A stretch of 64,000 nt of DNA from NCBI GenBank assembly GCA_018780645.1, contig JADMJJ010000036.1, forward strand, positions 180,521 through 244,520, in the 5' to 3' direction. Below the pieces are notes generated by a model. The model had not been told where the DNA came from. It made no database searches and saw only the letters and a program-made list of their open reading frames with translations. Within the stretch, counting starts at the first letter, position 1, and each line of letters opens with the position of its first letter. Source of the stretch: Burkholderiaceae bacterium. GTDB taxonomy: Bacteria > Pseudomonadota > Gammaproteobacteria > Burkholderiales > Burkholderiaceae_C. Shown here in pieces: positions 9,701 through 16,630 of this stretch. Made by a program: the position numbers and the translations under genes.

Positions 9701-10560
9701 AACACGCCACCGGCGAACAGCATCAGCAGCGAGGGCAGTTGCAGGCCCTGGGCGGCGGTAGCCGAGGGGGCGGTGTCGCGGGCTTCGCTCCAGTAGTCGG
9801 CCAGCCACCAGGCGCCGATTGCGCTCAGCACCGCAATGATCCAGCGCTGCGCCGACAAGCCCTCGCCGGCCTTGGCCGGCAGCGCCCAGTAGGCGGTGGC
9901 CTGCACCGCGCCCCACCAGATCGCCGGCGGCAGCAAGAGCCATAGCGTCGGCCAGTTCGACAGCGCGGCCAGCGTGTCGACATTGACCCAGCCCGGCCGC
10001 CAGCACGTGCCGCCGCTGAAGATGCAATCGGCCCAGGCCCACAGCAGCAGATCGAAGCCGACCAGCAGTCCGCCCAGCAGCAGGCACAGCAGCGCCAGCT
10101 CGATATGCACGCCCACCAGGTTGCGGCCGAAGTTGGCCGCGGCAAACATCATGTCGCGGCCGCCCCGCGGGATCAGGTAGCGGCCGTTGGCGCGCAGCCA
10201 GAAGGCGAACCAGCGGCGGTCGGCCTCGCCCAGTGCCGCCTCCACTTCGATCGGGTTCTGGCCGCTGTCGCGGGCGTTCTGAAACAGCTTGCCGACGGTA
10301 GAGCCGATATAGCCGCCGCCCGACACGGTGGAGAGCAGGTCGAAGCGGTGGAAGACCTTGTTCTGGCCCAGGGCCTTGAGCAGCCCGAAGCAGAAGGTGG
10401 CACTGCGTATGCCGCCGCCCGACAGCGCCAGGCCCCACAGGCCCTGCTCGGGCGCGGGCCGGTCGGTGGGGGGCAACTGGGCGCGGCGTGCCGCGGCCAT
10501 GGCCGCGATGCTGTCCAGTGCTGCTGCGTGATCGGCTTGAGCGGCTTGATCATCTGACAT
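6709..10560 (-). CDS. Large membrane-associated patatin-like phospholipase
   Basis: A 1283-residue protein. The patatin oxyanion motif ALSGGGIRSATF (45-56) and nucleophile elbow LLSTVSGGGYIGS (75-87, Ser80) are followed by a long insert with about seven hydrophobic segments (about 150-450). The second half of the lipase fold then includes DGGHFENTGAY, whose Asp near 661 is the dyad partner. A further hydrophobic segment lies near 850. Next comes a low-complexity Pro/Ala region (PPAPPPPPPIEP and an Ala-Pro repeat), then a C-terminal domain starting CAGKTVYIQIFGPELRDSV of unknown type. It is far longer than simple patatins. It should hydrolyse acyl chains of phospholipids at the membrane. It is the first gene of the patatin-TerB(-GGDEF) set. 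Confidence 0.85.
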   Translation of the reverse strand: MSDDQAAQADHAAALDSIAAMAAARRAQLPPTDRPAPEQGLWGLALSGGGIRSATFCFGLLKALGQNKVFHRFDLLSTVSGGGYIGSTVGKLFQNARDSGQNPIEVEAALGEADRRWFAFWLRANGRYLIPRGGRDMMFAAANFGRNLVGVHIELALLCLLLGGLLVGFDLLLWAWADCIFSGGTCWRPGWVNVDTLAALSNWPTLWLLLPPAIWWGAVQATAYWALPAKAGEGLSAQRWIIAVLSAIGAWWLADYWSEARDTAPSATAAQGLQLPSLLMLFAGGVLLAWVAGTLIAWWMTRKGRAPDLSRNQLTGGLARTLNLGLSIAALGLIDGFAWLLANASAAHHGTAGVVIAVTVVVLRTVLPKIADLPRSLTPGTRMNLMGLINFAGLAVMALLMVFWISLLHRNVTVSLFDEQRRELQYALSWTWMVVLVLPPLVMVLVSLHNREFLNRSSLFSFYRARLVRSYLGAANARRFQPGTTDATAPYPQHLAAEGPQVSVQDVHPDDDEAMADYQPHLAGGPIHLLNACVNQTRDPRGGLFNQDRKGLLMTVGPKGSVRVGQDDWRAVDASGSLSLGSWVAISGAAVAPGLGGSTRSGMAALLTMAGIRLGYWWDSTALARRAGEVLPPIVGKYGQLLNELRGRFDGNQRRDWFLSDGGHFENTGAYALLREECKLIVVADCGADPRYAFGDLENLVRKARIDLQTEITFLKPRLIAASDPAMAPCVFGSLNDLVSPESPACLALARISYGRSGGVGHLVIVKPNMCQAVPVDLVNFKADNPLFPQEPTTDQFFSEAQWESYFQLGHTLGRQLDAGFLDQVQRHAEMLFEIDDGSVVTQDAEGKAKSVAAPKRLPSRIAATGAVTASVSLGALATLGATAWQTVDTQLQAIEKAKKVDPGVLKELTDLYGKLAPSAAAASGVEATQKDTRLGEMATALLRISDAACTGDNTQAFKQSALMQMILNNTKKSCAETSPKHPACEVLLDDDEIVSCLREETRLSCVPRYWVRDYGAPDRTRLNCQPPAPPKPVVVSAAEPPAPPPPPPIEPVETPSKVVAGSSAKPIPAPAPAPAPAPAPAAAAPLVCAGKTVYIQIFGPELRDSVRSLRDRWRELGANVPPVEDVWDSARRAGRTPPQTPKRITVLHHDAASKDCAEALQPPKAKTAWSVTELSQRLNGTPGVIEVWIPPLATANAAPPASAFCYQEDTGTAGSKRYGMHCHAELAACESARGPNPKRQQSTCQAMDLSSAGSQLTLRGWGGSWYALQAMPFEAPFPQLGK

Positions 10561-10635
10561 GCCGGGTCTCCCTGCGCTGCGATAGGTGGCGCGCGGCAGA
10601 CCTTGCTACAAAGCGGGCGCGGGTGCAAGCCCTAG

Positions 10636-10679
10636 GTAGCCCGGATGGAATCCGGGGCCCCGGATTCCATCCGGGCTAC
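10636..10679. repeat. Perfect 44-bp palindrome (GTAGCCCGGATG family)
   Basis: Each 22-bp half is the exact reverse complement of the other, with no loop: the left half begins GTAGCCCGGATGGAATCC and the right half ends with its complement. It lies 1 bp past the stop of the phosphodiesterase gene (10681) and 75 bp before the patatin start. A sequence-related copy lies at 35870-35936. It could form a strong terminator-like hairpin and belongs to a dispersed repetitive family. Confidence 0.85.
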
Positions 10680-10680
10680 A

Positions 10681-11499
10681 TCAGTCAATCAGTTTGCCGG
10701 TCGGTTCAAAAAACGGATACGGGCCGGCATAGTCGCCCACCGCGACCACATGGCTGACCAATTGATCGCCATGCCAGCGGTGCAGCATATAGCCCGGAGG
10801 CTCCATGCGGAAGGCGCTGGGTGCCTCGGGGCGCAGATCGAGGGCCACCTGGTGCGCGGTGCTGGGGCAGGTCAGCACCGGCCGGCCGCCGACCGTGGTC
10901 TGGATGCTGCGGTGCAGATGGCCGCAGAGGATCAGCTGGATCTGCGGGTGGCCGCGCACGATCTCGGCAAAGGCCTCGCGGCCGGTCAGGCCCAGCGCGT
11001 CCATGTGCGCGATGCCGGTCAGGAAGGGCGGGTGGTGCATCAGCACCAGGGTCGGCTGGGTCGGGGCGGCGGCCAGGGTCTGGGCCAGCCAGTCCAGCCG
11101 GTCGGCGCACAGCTCGCCGCGGCCTTCCATGGGCACCAGCGTGTCCAGACCAATGATGCGCAGCGGCCAGCGGCCGCCGGTGTCGTAGTGCATGAAGCCG
11201 CTGGCCGGGAAGCAGGCCTGGTCGGCAAAGGCCTCGCGCAGCGCCTGGCGCTCGTCGTGGTTGCCGGCGATCACGAGCATCGGCGTCTGCAGCGGTGCCA
11301 GCAGCGACCTCAGATACTCGTACTCGGCCGGCCGGCCCAGGTCCACCAGGTCGCCGGTGATCAGCAGCAGGTCGGGCTGGGGCTGCATCGCCGCCAGATG
11401 GGCGACGCTGGCCTGCAGCATCGTTGCTGTGTCCACGCGGCCATAGGCCAGCTTGCCGGGAATCTTGATGTGGGTGTCGGAGAACTGGGCGATCAGCAT
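10681..11499 (-). CDS. GpdQ-like calcineurin-fold phosphodiesterase
   Basis: A 272-residue binuclear metallophosphoesterase. All signature blocks are present: SDTH (Asp8, His10), TGDLVDLGRP, AGNHD, MHHPP and CGHLH. The layout and the late VAVGDYAGPYPFF segment resemble the glycerophosphodiesterase GpdQ and class III cyclic-nucleotide phosphodiesterases. As the last gene of a DeoR/GlpR-led ABC operon, it probably hydrolyses an imported phosphodiester such as glycerophosphodiesters to release glycerol phosphate (inference). The open frame reaches 11547, but ATG 11499, 13 bp after the ATPase gene, gives the family N-terminus. Confidence 0.85.
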   Translation of the reverse strand: MLIAQFSDTHIKIPGKLAYGRVDTATMLQASVAHLAAMQPQPDLLLITGDLVDLGRPAEYEYLRSLLAPLQTPMLVIAGNHDERQALREAFADQACFPASGFMHYDTGGRWPLRIIGLDTLVPMEGRGELCADRLDWLAQTLAAAPTQPTLVLMHHPPFLTGIAHMDALGLTGREAFAEIVRGHPQIQLILCGHLHRSIQTTVGGRPVLTCPSTAHQVALDLRPEAPSAFRMEPPGYMLHRWHGDQLVSHVVAVGDYAGPYPFFEPTGKLID

Positions 11500-11512
11500 G
11501 ATGTCGTTCCTA

Positions 11513-12562
11513 TCAGGCGGCCAAGGCGAGCAGACCCTGCGGGTCAACCTGCAGGCGCACGCTCTGGCCGACAGCGGGGGCGCTACGTGCCAGGCAGTCC
11601 ATCGTCAGCGGCTGGGCCTGGCCCAGTTCAATGATCAGTCTTGTGCGGTCGCCCAGGTACAGCGAGGCGGTGACGGTGCCCACCAGATCGGCCGGCTCGC
11701 CATCGCCGACGATGGTTACGTCCTCGGGCCGGAACAACAGCTCGGCCGCCCCCTGAGCCGATGCGCCCGGCCAACGCAGCCGCCCGGCGGGGCAAGTGAA
11801 GACGCCGCCGTCCCGGTACTCGCCCTGTACCCGGTTCATCGTGCCGATGAAGCCGGCCACATAGCGGTTGGCGGGCTGGTGGTAGATCTCCTGCGGCGTG
11901 CCCATCTGGGCCACGCGGCCGTGGGACATGACAATGATGCGGTCACCCAGCGCCATCGCCTCGGCCTGGTCGTGGGTGACGTAGATGGTGGTGATCGCCA
12001 GCCGGCGCAACAGCTGGTTGATCTCGACGCGCAGGGTGTCGCGCAGCTGGGCATCGAGCGCGGTCAGCGGTTCGTCCAGCAGCAGCGCGCGGGGGCGCAC
12101 CGCCAGTGCGCGGGCCAGGGCGACGCGCTGGCGCTGGCCGCCGGACAGCTGGTCGATCGAGCGATCGGCCAGCGGCGCGATGCGCATCATCTCCAGCATC
12201 TCGGCCACCCGCTCGCGCTGGGCCGCGGCTGGCAGCTTGCGTATGCGCAGGCCGTAGCCGATGTTCTCGGCCACGCTCATATTCGGGAACAGCGCGTAGG
12301 ACTGGAACACCATGCCGACATTGCGCGCTTCGATGCTTTGCTGGGTCACATCGACGCCATCGAACAGCACCTTGCCGCCGGCATCGGGTTGCTCCAGCCC
12401 GGCGATCAGGCGCAGGGTTGTGGTCTTGCCGCAACCCGAGGGGCCGAGCAGCACCAGGGTCTCGCCGGCCTTGATTTCTACGTCGAGCGGCTCCAGCACG
12501 CGGGTGCCGTCGGCAAAGGTCTTGGCGCAGGCCTGCAGATGAATGGACAGGGGGGCGGTCAT
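11513..12562 (-). CDS. ABC importer ATPase (Pot/Fbp/UgpC type)
   Basis: A 349-residue nucleotide-binding subunit: Walker A GPSGCGKTT (about 39-47), Q-loop VFQSYALFPNMSV, signature LSGGQRQRVALARALA, Walker B ALLLDEPLTALDAQ, H-loop VTHDQAEAM, and a C-terminal TOBE-like regulatory domain (about 240-349, ELLFRPEDVTIVG). It powers the importer made of the two permeases and binding protein encoded upstream. Its first four bases overlap the stop of the preceding permease gene (ATGA). Confidence 0.93.
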   Translation of the reverse strand: MTAPLSIHLQACAKTFADGTRVLEPLDVEIKAGETLVLLGPSGCGKTTTLRLIAGLEQPDAGGKVLFDGVDVTQQSIEARNVGMVFQSYALFPNMSVAENIGYGLRIRKLPAAAQRERVAEMLEMMRIAPLADRSIDQLSGGQRQRVALARALAVRPRALLLDEPLTALDAQLRDTLRVEINQLLRRLAITTIYVTHDQAEAMALGDRIIVMSHGRVAQMGTPQEIYHQPANRYVAGFIGTMNRVQGEYRDGGVFTCPAGRLRWPGASAQGAAELLFRPEDVTIVGDGEPADLVGTVTASLYLGDRTRLIIELGQAQPLTMDCLARSAPAVGQSVRLQVDPQGLLALAA

Positions 12563-13383
12563 GGTTTGGCGTCCGGGGTGGCGTCGTCAGCGATGAATTT
12601 GCTCGTGCGCGGGCGGGCCAGCGTCTGCATGGCCAGCAGCAGCGGCACGATCATCATGAAGAAGATCAGGGTGTAGGCGCTGCCCACCTCGAGGCGCAGC
12701 GAGGCATAGGCATCGGCCAGGCCCACCGGCAGGGTCTTGGTCAGCGGTGTGTGCAGCAGCCAGGTCATATTGAATTCGCCCATCGACAGCGTGACGACCA
12801 TCAGCGAGCCGGCCAGGATGCCCTGGCGGCAATTGGGCAGCACGATGTCGAAGAAGCGCCGGGCAAAACCTGCCCCCAGCGAGGCCGCGCCTTCCTCCAG
12901 CGTCTTCAGATCGATGGACTGCAGCACGGCCAGCACCGATCGCACCATGAAGGGCAGGGTGAACAGCACATGGCCGACCAGGATGAAGCCAAAGGAGGTC
13001 CGAAAGCCGCGCAGCGCGCCATAGCTGGCGATCAGCGCCAGGGCGGTGGCCAGGCCGGGCATCGCGATCGGCAGCACCAGCAGCTCCTCGATCCAGCGGC
13101 CCACGCGGTTGCGCGTGCGCGCCAGCACATAGGCGGTGGGCACGCCCAACAGCAGCGTCACGACCAGGCAGGCCAGCGCGATGCCGACTGAGCGGAAGAT
13201 GGTGTCGCGGTAGCCGTCCCAGACCTCGAAGATCCAGCGCAGGGTCAGGCCGCTGCTCAGGCCGGCGATGTAGTTGACTGTCAGCCCGGCCAGCATCGAC
13301 AGGATGACCGGCACGATCAGGAAGGCGCAGACTGCCAAGGTGAAGGCGAGCTGCAGTGCAAAGAGTTTGCGCGGGCGGTTCAT
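12559..13383 (-). CDS. ABC importer permease 2
   Basis: A 274-residue inner-membrane permease with about six transmembrane helices and the EAA loop that contacts the ATPase (LKTLEEGAASLGAGFARRFFDIVLP, about 165-189; only key positions E, G and P matter). The frame stays open to 13653, but that extension runs through the repeat region, so ATG 13383 is used. It is separated from permease 1 by 414 bp of hairpin repeats, which is unusual in an operon whose other joints are 1-13 bp or overlapping. Confidence 0.9.
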   Translation of the reverse strand: MNRPRKLFALQLAFTLAVCAFLIVPVILSMLAGLTVNYIAGLSSGLTLRWIFEVWDGYRDTIFRSVGIALACLVVTLLLGVPTAYVLARTRNRVGRWIEELLVLPIAMPGLATALALIASYGALRGFRTSFGFILVGHVLFTLPFMVRSVLAVLQSIDLKTLEEGAASLGAGFARRFFDIVLPNCRQGILAGSLMVVTLSMGEFNMTWLLHTPLTKTLPVGLADAYASLRLEVGSAYTLIFFMMIVPLLLAMQTLARPRTSKFIADDATPDAKP

Positions 13384-13436
13384 GTCAGTTGCTCCACCGC
13401 GCTTGGTGCGACACCCGACGCATAAAGGTTGAGGCG

Positions 13437-13546
13437 GCAGGGACGAGGGCGCGCCGGTCGCTGCGGGCTGAAGCATTGTCCGGTCCTGAACGGACCGAAC
13501 TTCGGCTTCTTTATGCCCGCTGCGACCGGCACACCCTCGTCCCTGC
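13437..13546. repeat. Hairpin repeat, copy A
   Basis: Outer arms GCAGGGACGAGGG (13437-13449) and CCCTCGTCCCTGC (13534-13546) pair perfectly. Inner arms CCGGTCGCTGCGGGC (13454-13468) and 13515-13529 pair at 14 of 15. The interior runs from GGGCTGAAGC to GCTTCTTTATGCCC and contains a further GGTCC/GGACC dyad. The reverse complement of the roughly 55-nt core matches the core of copy B at most positions. Confidence 0.85.
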
Positions 13547-13619
13547 TGCAGCGGGTGTGCAGGCTCGCAAGGCCGCAAGACTCGCGTAGGTCTCGGAGTT
13601 GGCAGCCACCAGCGCATCC

Positions 13620-13728
13620 GCAGAGGAGGTGGGGGGCCGGCCACGGCGGGCATAAAGAAGCTGGTGGTCGGGCCGAAGGGACCGGCCCAAGCTTCAGCCC
13701 GTGGTGGCCGGCCCCCCGCCTCCTCTGC
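13620..13728. repeat. Hairpin repeat, copy B (inverted relative to A)
   Basis: 32-bp arms (13620-13651 and 13697-13728) pair at 29 of 32 positions, with GGGGGGCCGGCCAC opposite GTGGCCGGCCCCCC, around a 45-nt interior that starts CGGGCATAAAGAAGC and ends GCTTCAGCCCG. Those two blocks are exactly the ends of copy A's core read on the other strand. Arm sequences differ between A and B while the pairing is kept, a sign of conserved structure. Confidence 0.85.
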
Positions 13729-13797
13729 CGCCTCATCGCAGAGAGGTGCAGCAGTTCAACGCGATCCGATTGCCGTGCGCTCAATTTCATCTCAGCC

Positions 13798-14595
13798 TCA
13801 TCCGGCAGCAGCCACCGACGAGCCAGCCGCCGTGCGCGCCAGCGCCAGAACCAGCCAGGTCAGGGCTCCCAGCGTGAAGCTCAAGGCGGCGGCCATGGCG
13901 ATATTGGCCGACATCGTGAACTCGGTGTAGATCACCATCGGCAGCACATTGATGCGCGTGGCCAGGGTGAAGGCGGTGCCGAAGGCGCCCACGGCGGTGG
14001 CAAAGCAGATTGCGCCGGCCGAGATCAACGCCGGCTTCAGGGCCGGCACGATCACGTCGACGACCACGCGCCAGGGCGAGGCGCCCAGTGAACGCGCCGC
14101 TTCTTCCAGCCGCGGGTCCAACTTCTCGGTGGCCGCCATCACCGTCAGTATCGTGCGCGGGATCGAGAAATACACATAGCCCATGAACAGGCCCAGCATC
14201 GAATAGGCGAACACCACGCGCTCGCCGGTGGCCCATTCCGTGACCTGGCCGATCAGCCCTTGGCGGCCGGCCAACATGATGACCATGAAGCCGATCACCA
14301 CGCCAGGAAAGGCCAGCGGCAAGGTCAGCATCGCCACCAGCGCCGCATTGCCGGGGAACTTGTGGCGCTGCAGGAACACGCCGGTGATGCCGCTGATCAG
14401 CAGCGTCAGCGCGGTCGTGGCCGAGGCGATGCCGAGCGTTGCCAGCAGCGCGTTGAAGTAGTTCGTGTCGGTCAGGATGGCAGTATAGGCCGCCCAGCCG
14501 GTGGCCCCGCTGCCGCCCACCAGGAACAGCCGGGCCATCGGCAGCACAAAGAAGGCGCCGAAGAACAGGGCGGTGGGCAGTATCAGCAGGACCAT
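13798..14595 (-). CDS. ABC importer permease 1
   Basis: A 265-residue permease with about six transmembrane helices. The EAA-type loop is visible as LDPRLEEAARSLGASPWRVV (about 168-187). The start at ATG 14595 follows the binding-protein stop by 11 bp, and the hydrophobic first helix begins at once (VLLILPTALFFGAFFVLP). An upstream extension of the frame would overlap the binding-protein gene and is rejected. It pairs with permease 2 beyond the hairpin region. Confidence 0.9.
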   Translation of the reverse strand: MVLLILPTALFFGAFFVLPMARLFLVGGSGATGWAAYTAILTDTNYFNALLATLGIASATTALTLLISGITGVFLQRHKFPGNAALVAMLTLPLAFPGVVIGFMVIMLAGRQGLIGQVTEWATGERVVFAYSMLGLFMGYVYFSIPRTILTVMAATEKLDPRLEEAARSLGASPWRVVVDVIVPALKPALISAGAICFATAVGAFGTAFTLATRINVLPMVIYTEFTMSANIAMAAALSFTLGALTWLVLALARTAAGSSVAAAG

Positions 14596-14606
14596 GGCCG
14601 AGTGAC

Positions 14607-15629
14607 TTACTGGACTTCGTTCTTGTAGCGCTCGATGATCTTGGGCTGGGCCGTGGCCAGACGCTTCAGATCGACCGGCTTGGCGCGGGCGTAGTCGGCG
14701 TCGGGCAGGAAGCGGGCCTTGGCCTCGGCCGACAGGTGCTCGGCGAACACCGGGCGCAGATAGGCATTGCCCCACAGGGCCTGGCTCTCGTCGGACAGCA
14801 CATAGTCAAGCACCTTGCGGCCGTTGTCTGCGTTGGGTCCGCCCTTCACCAGCCCCATCACATAGGGGAACACCACCGTGCCCTCCTTGGGGATGACGAA
14901 GCGCACGGCGGCCTTGTCGGTGTACTGGCCGCGGTAGGCATTGAAGTCATAGTCCAGCAGGATGGGAATTTCGCCCGAGATCACGCGGGCATAGGAAGTC
15001 TGCTTGGGCACGATGGGCTGGTTCTTGGCCAGCGCCTTGAAGAACTTGATGCCCGGCTCGAGGTTGTCATACGTGCCGCCCAACGCCAGATTGACCGCCA
15101 TCACGCCCAGCTGGCCCACGGCCGCCGAGGTCGGGTCCAGATAGCCCACCATGCCCTTGTACTCGGGCTTGAGCAGATCGCCCCAGCTCTGCGGCACCGG
15201 CTTGCCGCCCAGCGCGGCGGTATTGACGAACAGGCCCAAGGTGCCGGAGTGGATGGCGAACCAGTTGCCCTCCGGGTCCTTGAGGCCGGCCGGGATCTTG
15301 TCCCAGGCCTTGGGCTTGTAGGGCGTCAGCACGCCGGCGTCGCGGGCCGGGTCGGCGGCGATGCCGCCCAGATAGACGACGTCGGCCACCGGGCTGGCCT
15401 TCTCGGCGATCAGCGCGGCGATCGCCTGGCCGGAGTTCTTGTTGTCCGACGGCACCTGTATGCCCAGGCGCGCGTTGATGGTCTTGAGCTGCGAGCCCCA
15501 GTCGGCCCATTCGGGCGGGCAGTTGTAGCAAATCGCGCGTTGCTGGGCCTGGGCGGGCGCGGCGCCGACCAGGGCGGTGAGGGCCAGCGCGGCGGCCAGC
15601 GCATAACGGTGGAACTTGGACTGAGTCAT
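14607..15629 (-). CDS. ABC importer periplasmic binding protein (PotD/AfuA-like)
   Basis: A 340-residue secreted binding protein with signal peptide (ALAAALALTALVGAAPAQA, cleavage before QQRAIC) and the type II binding fold of the PotD/FbpA/AfuA group (VADVVYLGGIAADPARDAG, LDPTSAAVGQLGVMA, SGEIPILLDYDFNAYRGQYT). The substrate is not given by sequence. Given the DeoR regulator and GpdQ-like enzyme, a phosphorylated or phosphodiester compound is the best guess. ATG 15629 has AGGAG 9 nt upstream inside the end of the regulator gene and starts 1 bp after that gene's stop. Confidence 0.88.
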   Translation of the reverse strand: MTQSKFHRYALAAALALTALVGAAPAQAQQRAICYNCPPEWADWGSQLKTINARLGIQVPSDNKNSGQAIAALIAEKASPVADVVYLGGIAADPARDAGVLTPYKPKAWDKIPAGLKDPEGNWFAIHSGTLGLFVNTAALGGKPVPQSWGDLLKPEYKGMVGYLDPTSAAVGQLGVMAVNLALGGTYDNLEPGIKFFKALAKNQPIVPKQTSYARVISGEIPILLDYDFNAYRGQYTDKAAVRFVIPKEGTVVFPYVMGLVKGGPNADNGRKVLDYVLSDESQALWGNAYLRPVFAEHLSAEAKARFLPDADYARAKPVDLKRLATAQPKIIERYKNEVQ

Positions 15630-15630
15630 G

Positions 15631-16479
15631 TCAATGTTCTCCTTCGGTGAGAGCAAGCGGGGGATACGTCAGTGAAGAGGCCACGACCAGCTGCACGCCG
15701 GCGTCAAGCAGCATGGCGGCGATGGGCGCGGGCACCGGTCGGTCGGTGAACACGCGGTGGGCCTCGGTGATATGCCCGCCGCGCACGGTGGCGCTGCGGC
15801 CGAACTTGGAGTGGTCCAGCACCAGATAGCGCTGGCGGCAGTGCTTGGCCAACTCGCTGCGCATGCGCACCTCGTCCTGGCTGAAGTCGAGCAGGCTGCC
15901 GTCCTCGGCCACGCCGCCGACGCCGTAGATGCCGATGTCGGCCGCGTAGCGCGAGAAGAACTCATGCGCCTCGCCGGCCACCACATCGTTGTCGGTATTG
16001 CGCAGCCGCCCACCGGCCATCACCAGCTCGCAGCCGGGGTTGCGGCGCAGTGCCGCGACCACGTTCAGGTTGTTGGTCATCACCCGCAACTGCTGCCGCT
16101 GCTGCAGCGCCGCCGCGCATTCCTCGGGCGTGGTGCCAATGCCGAAGAACAGCGAGGCGCCCTCGGGCACGGCCTGGGCCACGCAGCGTGCGATCGCCTG
16201 CTTGGCCTCGCGGTGCAGGATGCGCCGCGCGGTGTAGGCCACGTTCTGTGCGCCTTCGGGCAGCACATCGACGCCGCCGTGCCGGCGCCGGCACAGGCCG
16301 CGCTCGCACAGCGTGTTGACGTCGCGCCTGATCGTCTGGGTGCTGACGCCGAAGCGTTCGGCCAGCGCGTCAATCGATTGGAAACCCTGGGCGCCGACCA
16401 GGCCGAGGATGGCGTTCAAACGATCCTCCGCCGCGGTCAGCGCGGCTGGGGTCGTGTCGGAGCGCTTTGCGGCATTCAT
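15631..16479 (-). CDS. DeoR/GlpR-family repressor of the ABC-phosphodiesterase operon
   Basis: A 282-residue DeoR-type regulator: winged helix (about 20-70; LAERFGVSTQTIRRDVNTLC, then RRRHGG) and a sugar-phosphate sensing domain (LFFGIGTTPEECAAAL, DIGIYGVGGVAEDGSLLDF, KFGRSA). Such proteins usually release DNA on binding a sugar phosphate or glycerol phosphate. It is the first gene of the operon, 1 bp before the binding-protein gene. In-frame ATGs at 16479 and 16509 are both possible; 16479 gives the usual short N-terminus. Three operator-like sites lie around its start. Confidence 0.85.
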   Translation of the reverse strand: MNAAKRSDTTPAALTAAEDRLNAILGLVGAQGFQSIDALAERFGVSTQTIRRDVNTLCERGLCRRRHGGVDVLPEGAQNVAYTARRILHREAKQAIARCVAQAVPEGASLFFGIGTTPEECAAALQQRQQLRVMTNNLNVVAALRRNPGCELVMAGGRLRNTDNDVVAGEAHEFFSRYAADIGIYGVGGVAEDGSLLDFSQDEVRMRSELAKHCRQRYLVLDHSKFGRSATVRGGHITEAHRVFTDRPVPAPIAAMLLDAGVQLVVASSLTYPPLALTEGEH

Positions 16480-16529
16480 ATGAGCATGTTGCCCGTTCAA
16501 AATGACCATCTCGTGACGTTCATATGAAC
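16474..16529. promoter_or_regulatory. Three phased operator-like palindromes before the DeoR operon
   Basis: ATTCATATGAGC (16474-16485), GTTCAAAATGAC (16495-16506) and the perfect dyad GTTCATATGAAC (16518-16529) share one pattern, with centres 21 and 23 bp apart, about two helical turns. The regular phasing and location over the regulator's start suggest cooperative autorepression by the DeoR/GlpR-type protein. Confidence 0.55.
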
Positions 16530-16630
16530 ACAGCAAGGCCGCTCACGCAAGCCGGGTCACTACTGCCCCGCCGGGCGTTCGAAGCCGCAGCCCCGATAAT
16601 GCGGGTTGCCCGATTCAGGAGTTCACCACC

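Larger units (their letters stand above)
13384..13797. other. 414-bp non-coding stretch with two inverted hairpin elements
   Basis: This gap splits the two permease genes of one operon. Almost all of it is taken up by the hairpins at 13437-13546 and 13620-13728 and short flanks. No reading frame has plausible start signals or resembles a known protein. The stretch just before permease 2 (13384-13436) and the part after permease 1 (13729-13797) show nothing recognisable. Confidence 0.8.

Noticed and set aside
8077-9945. A 622-codon plus-strand open frame inside the patatin gene
   Set aside because: Composition is typical of a shadow frame and it has no signal or motif.
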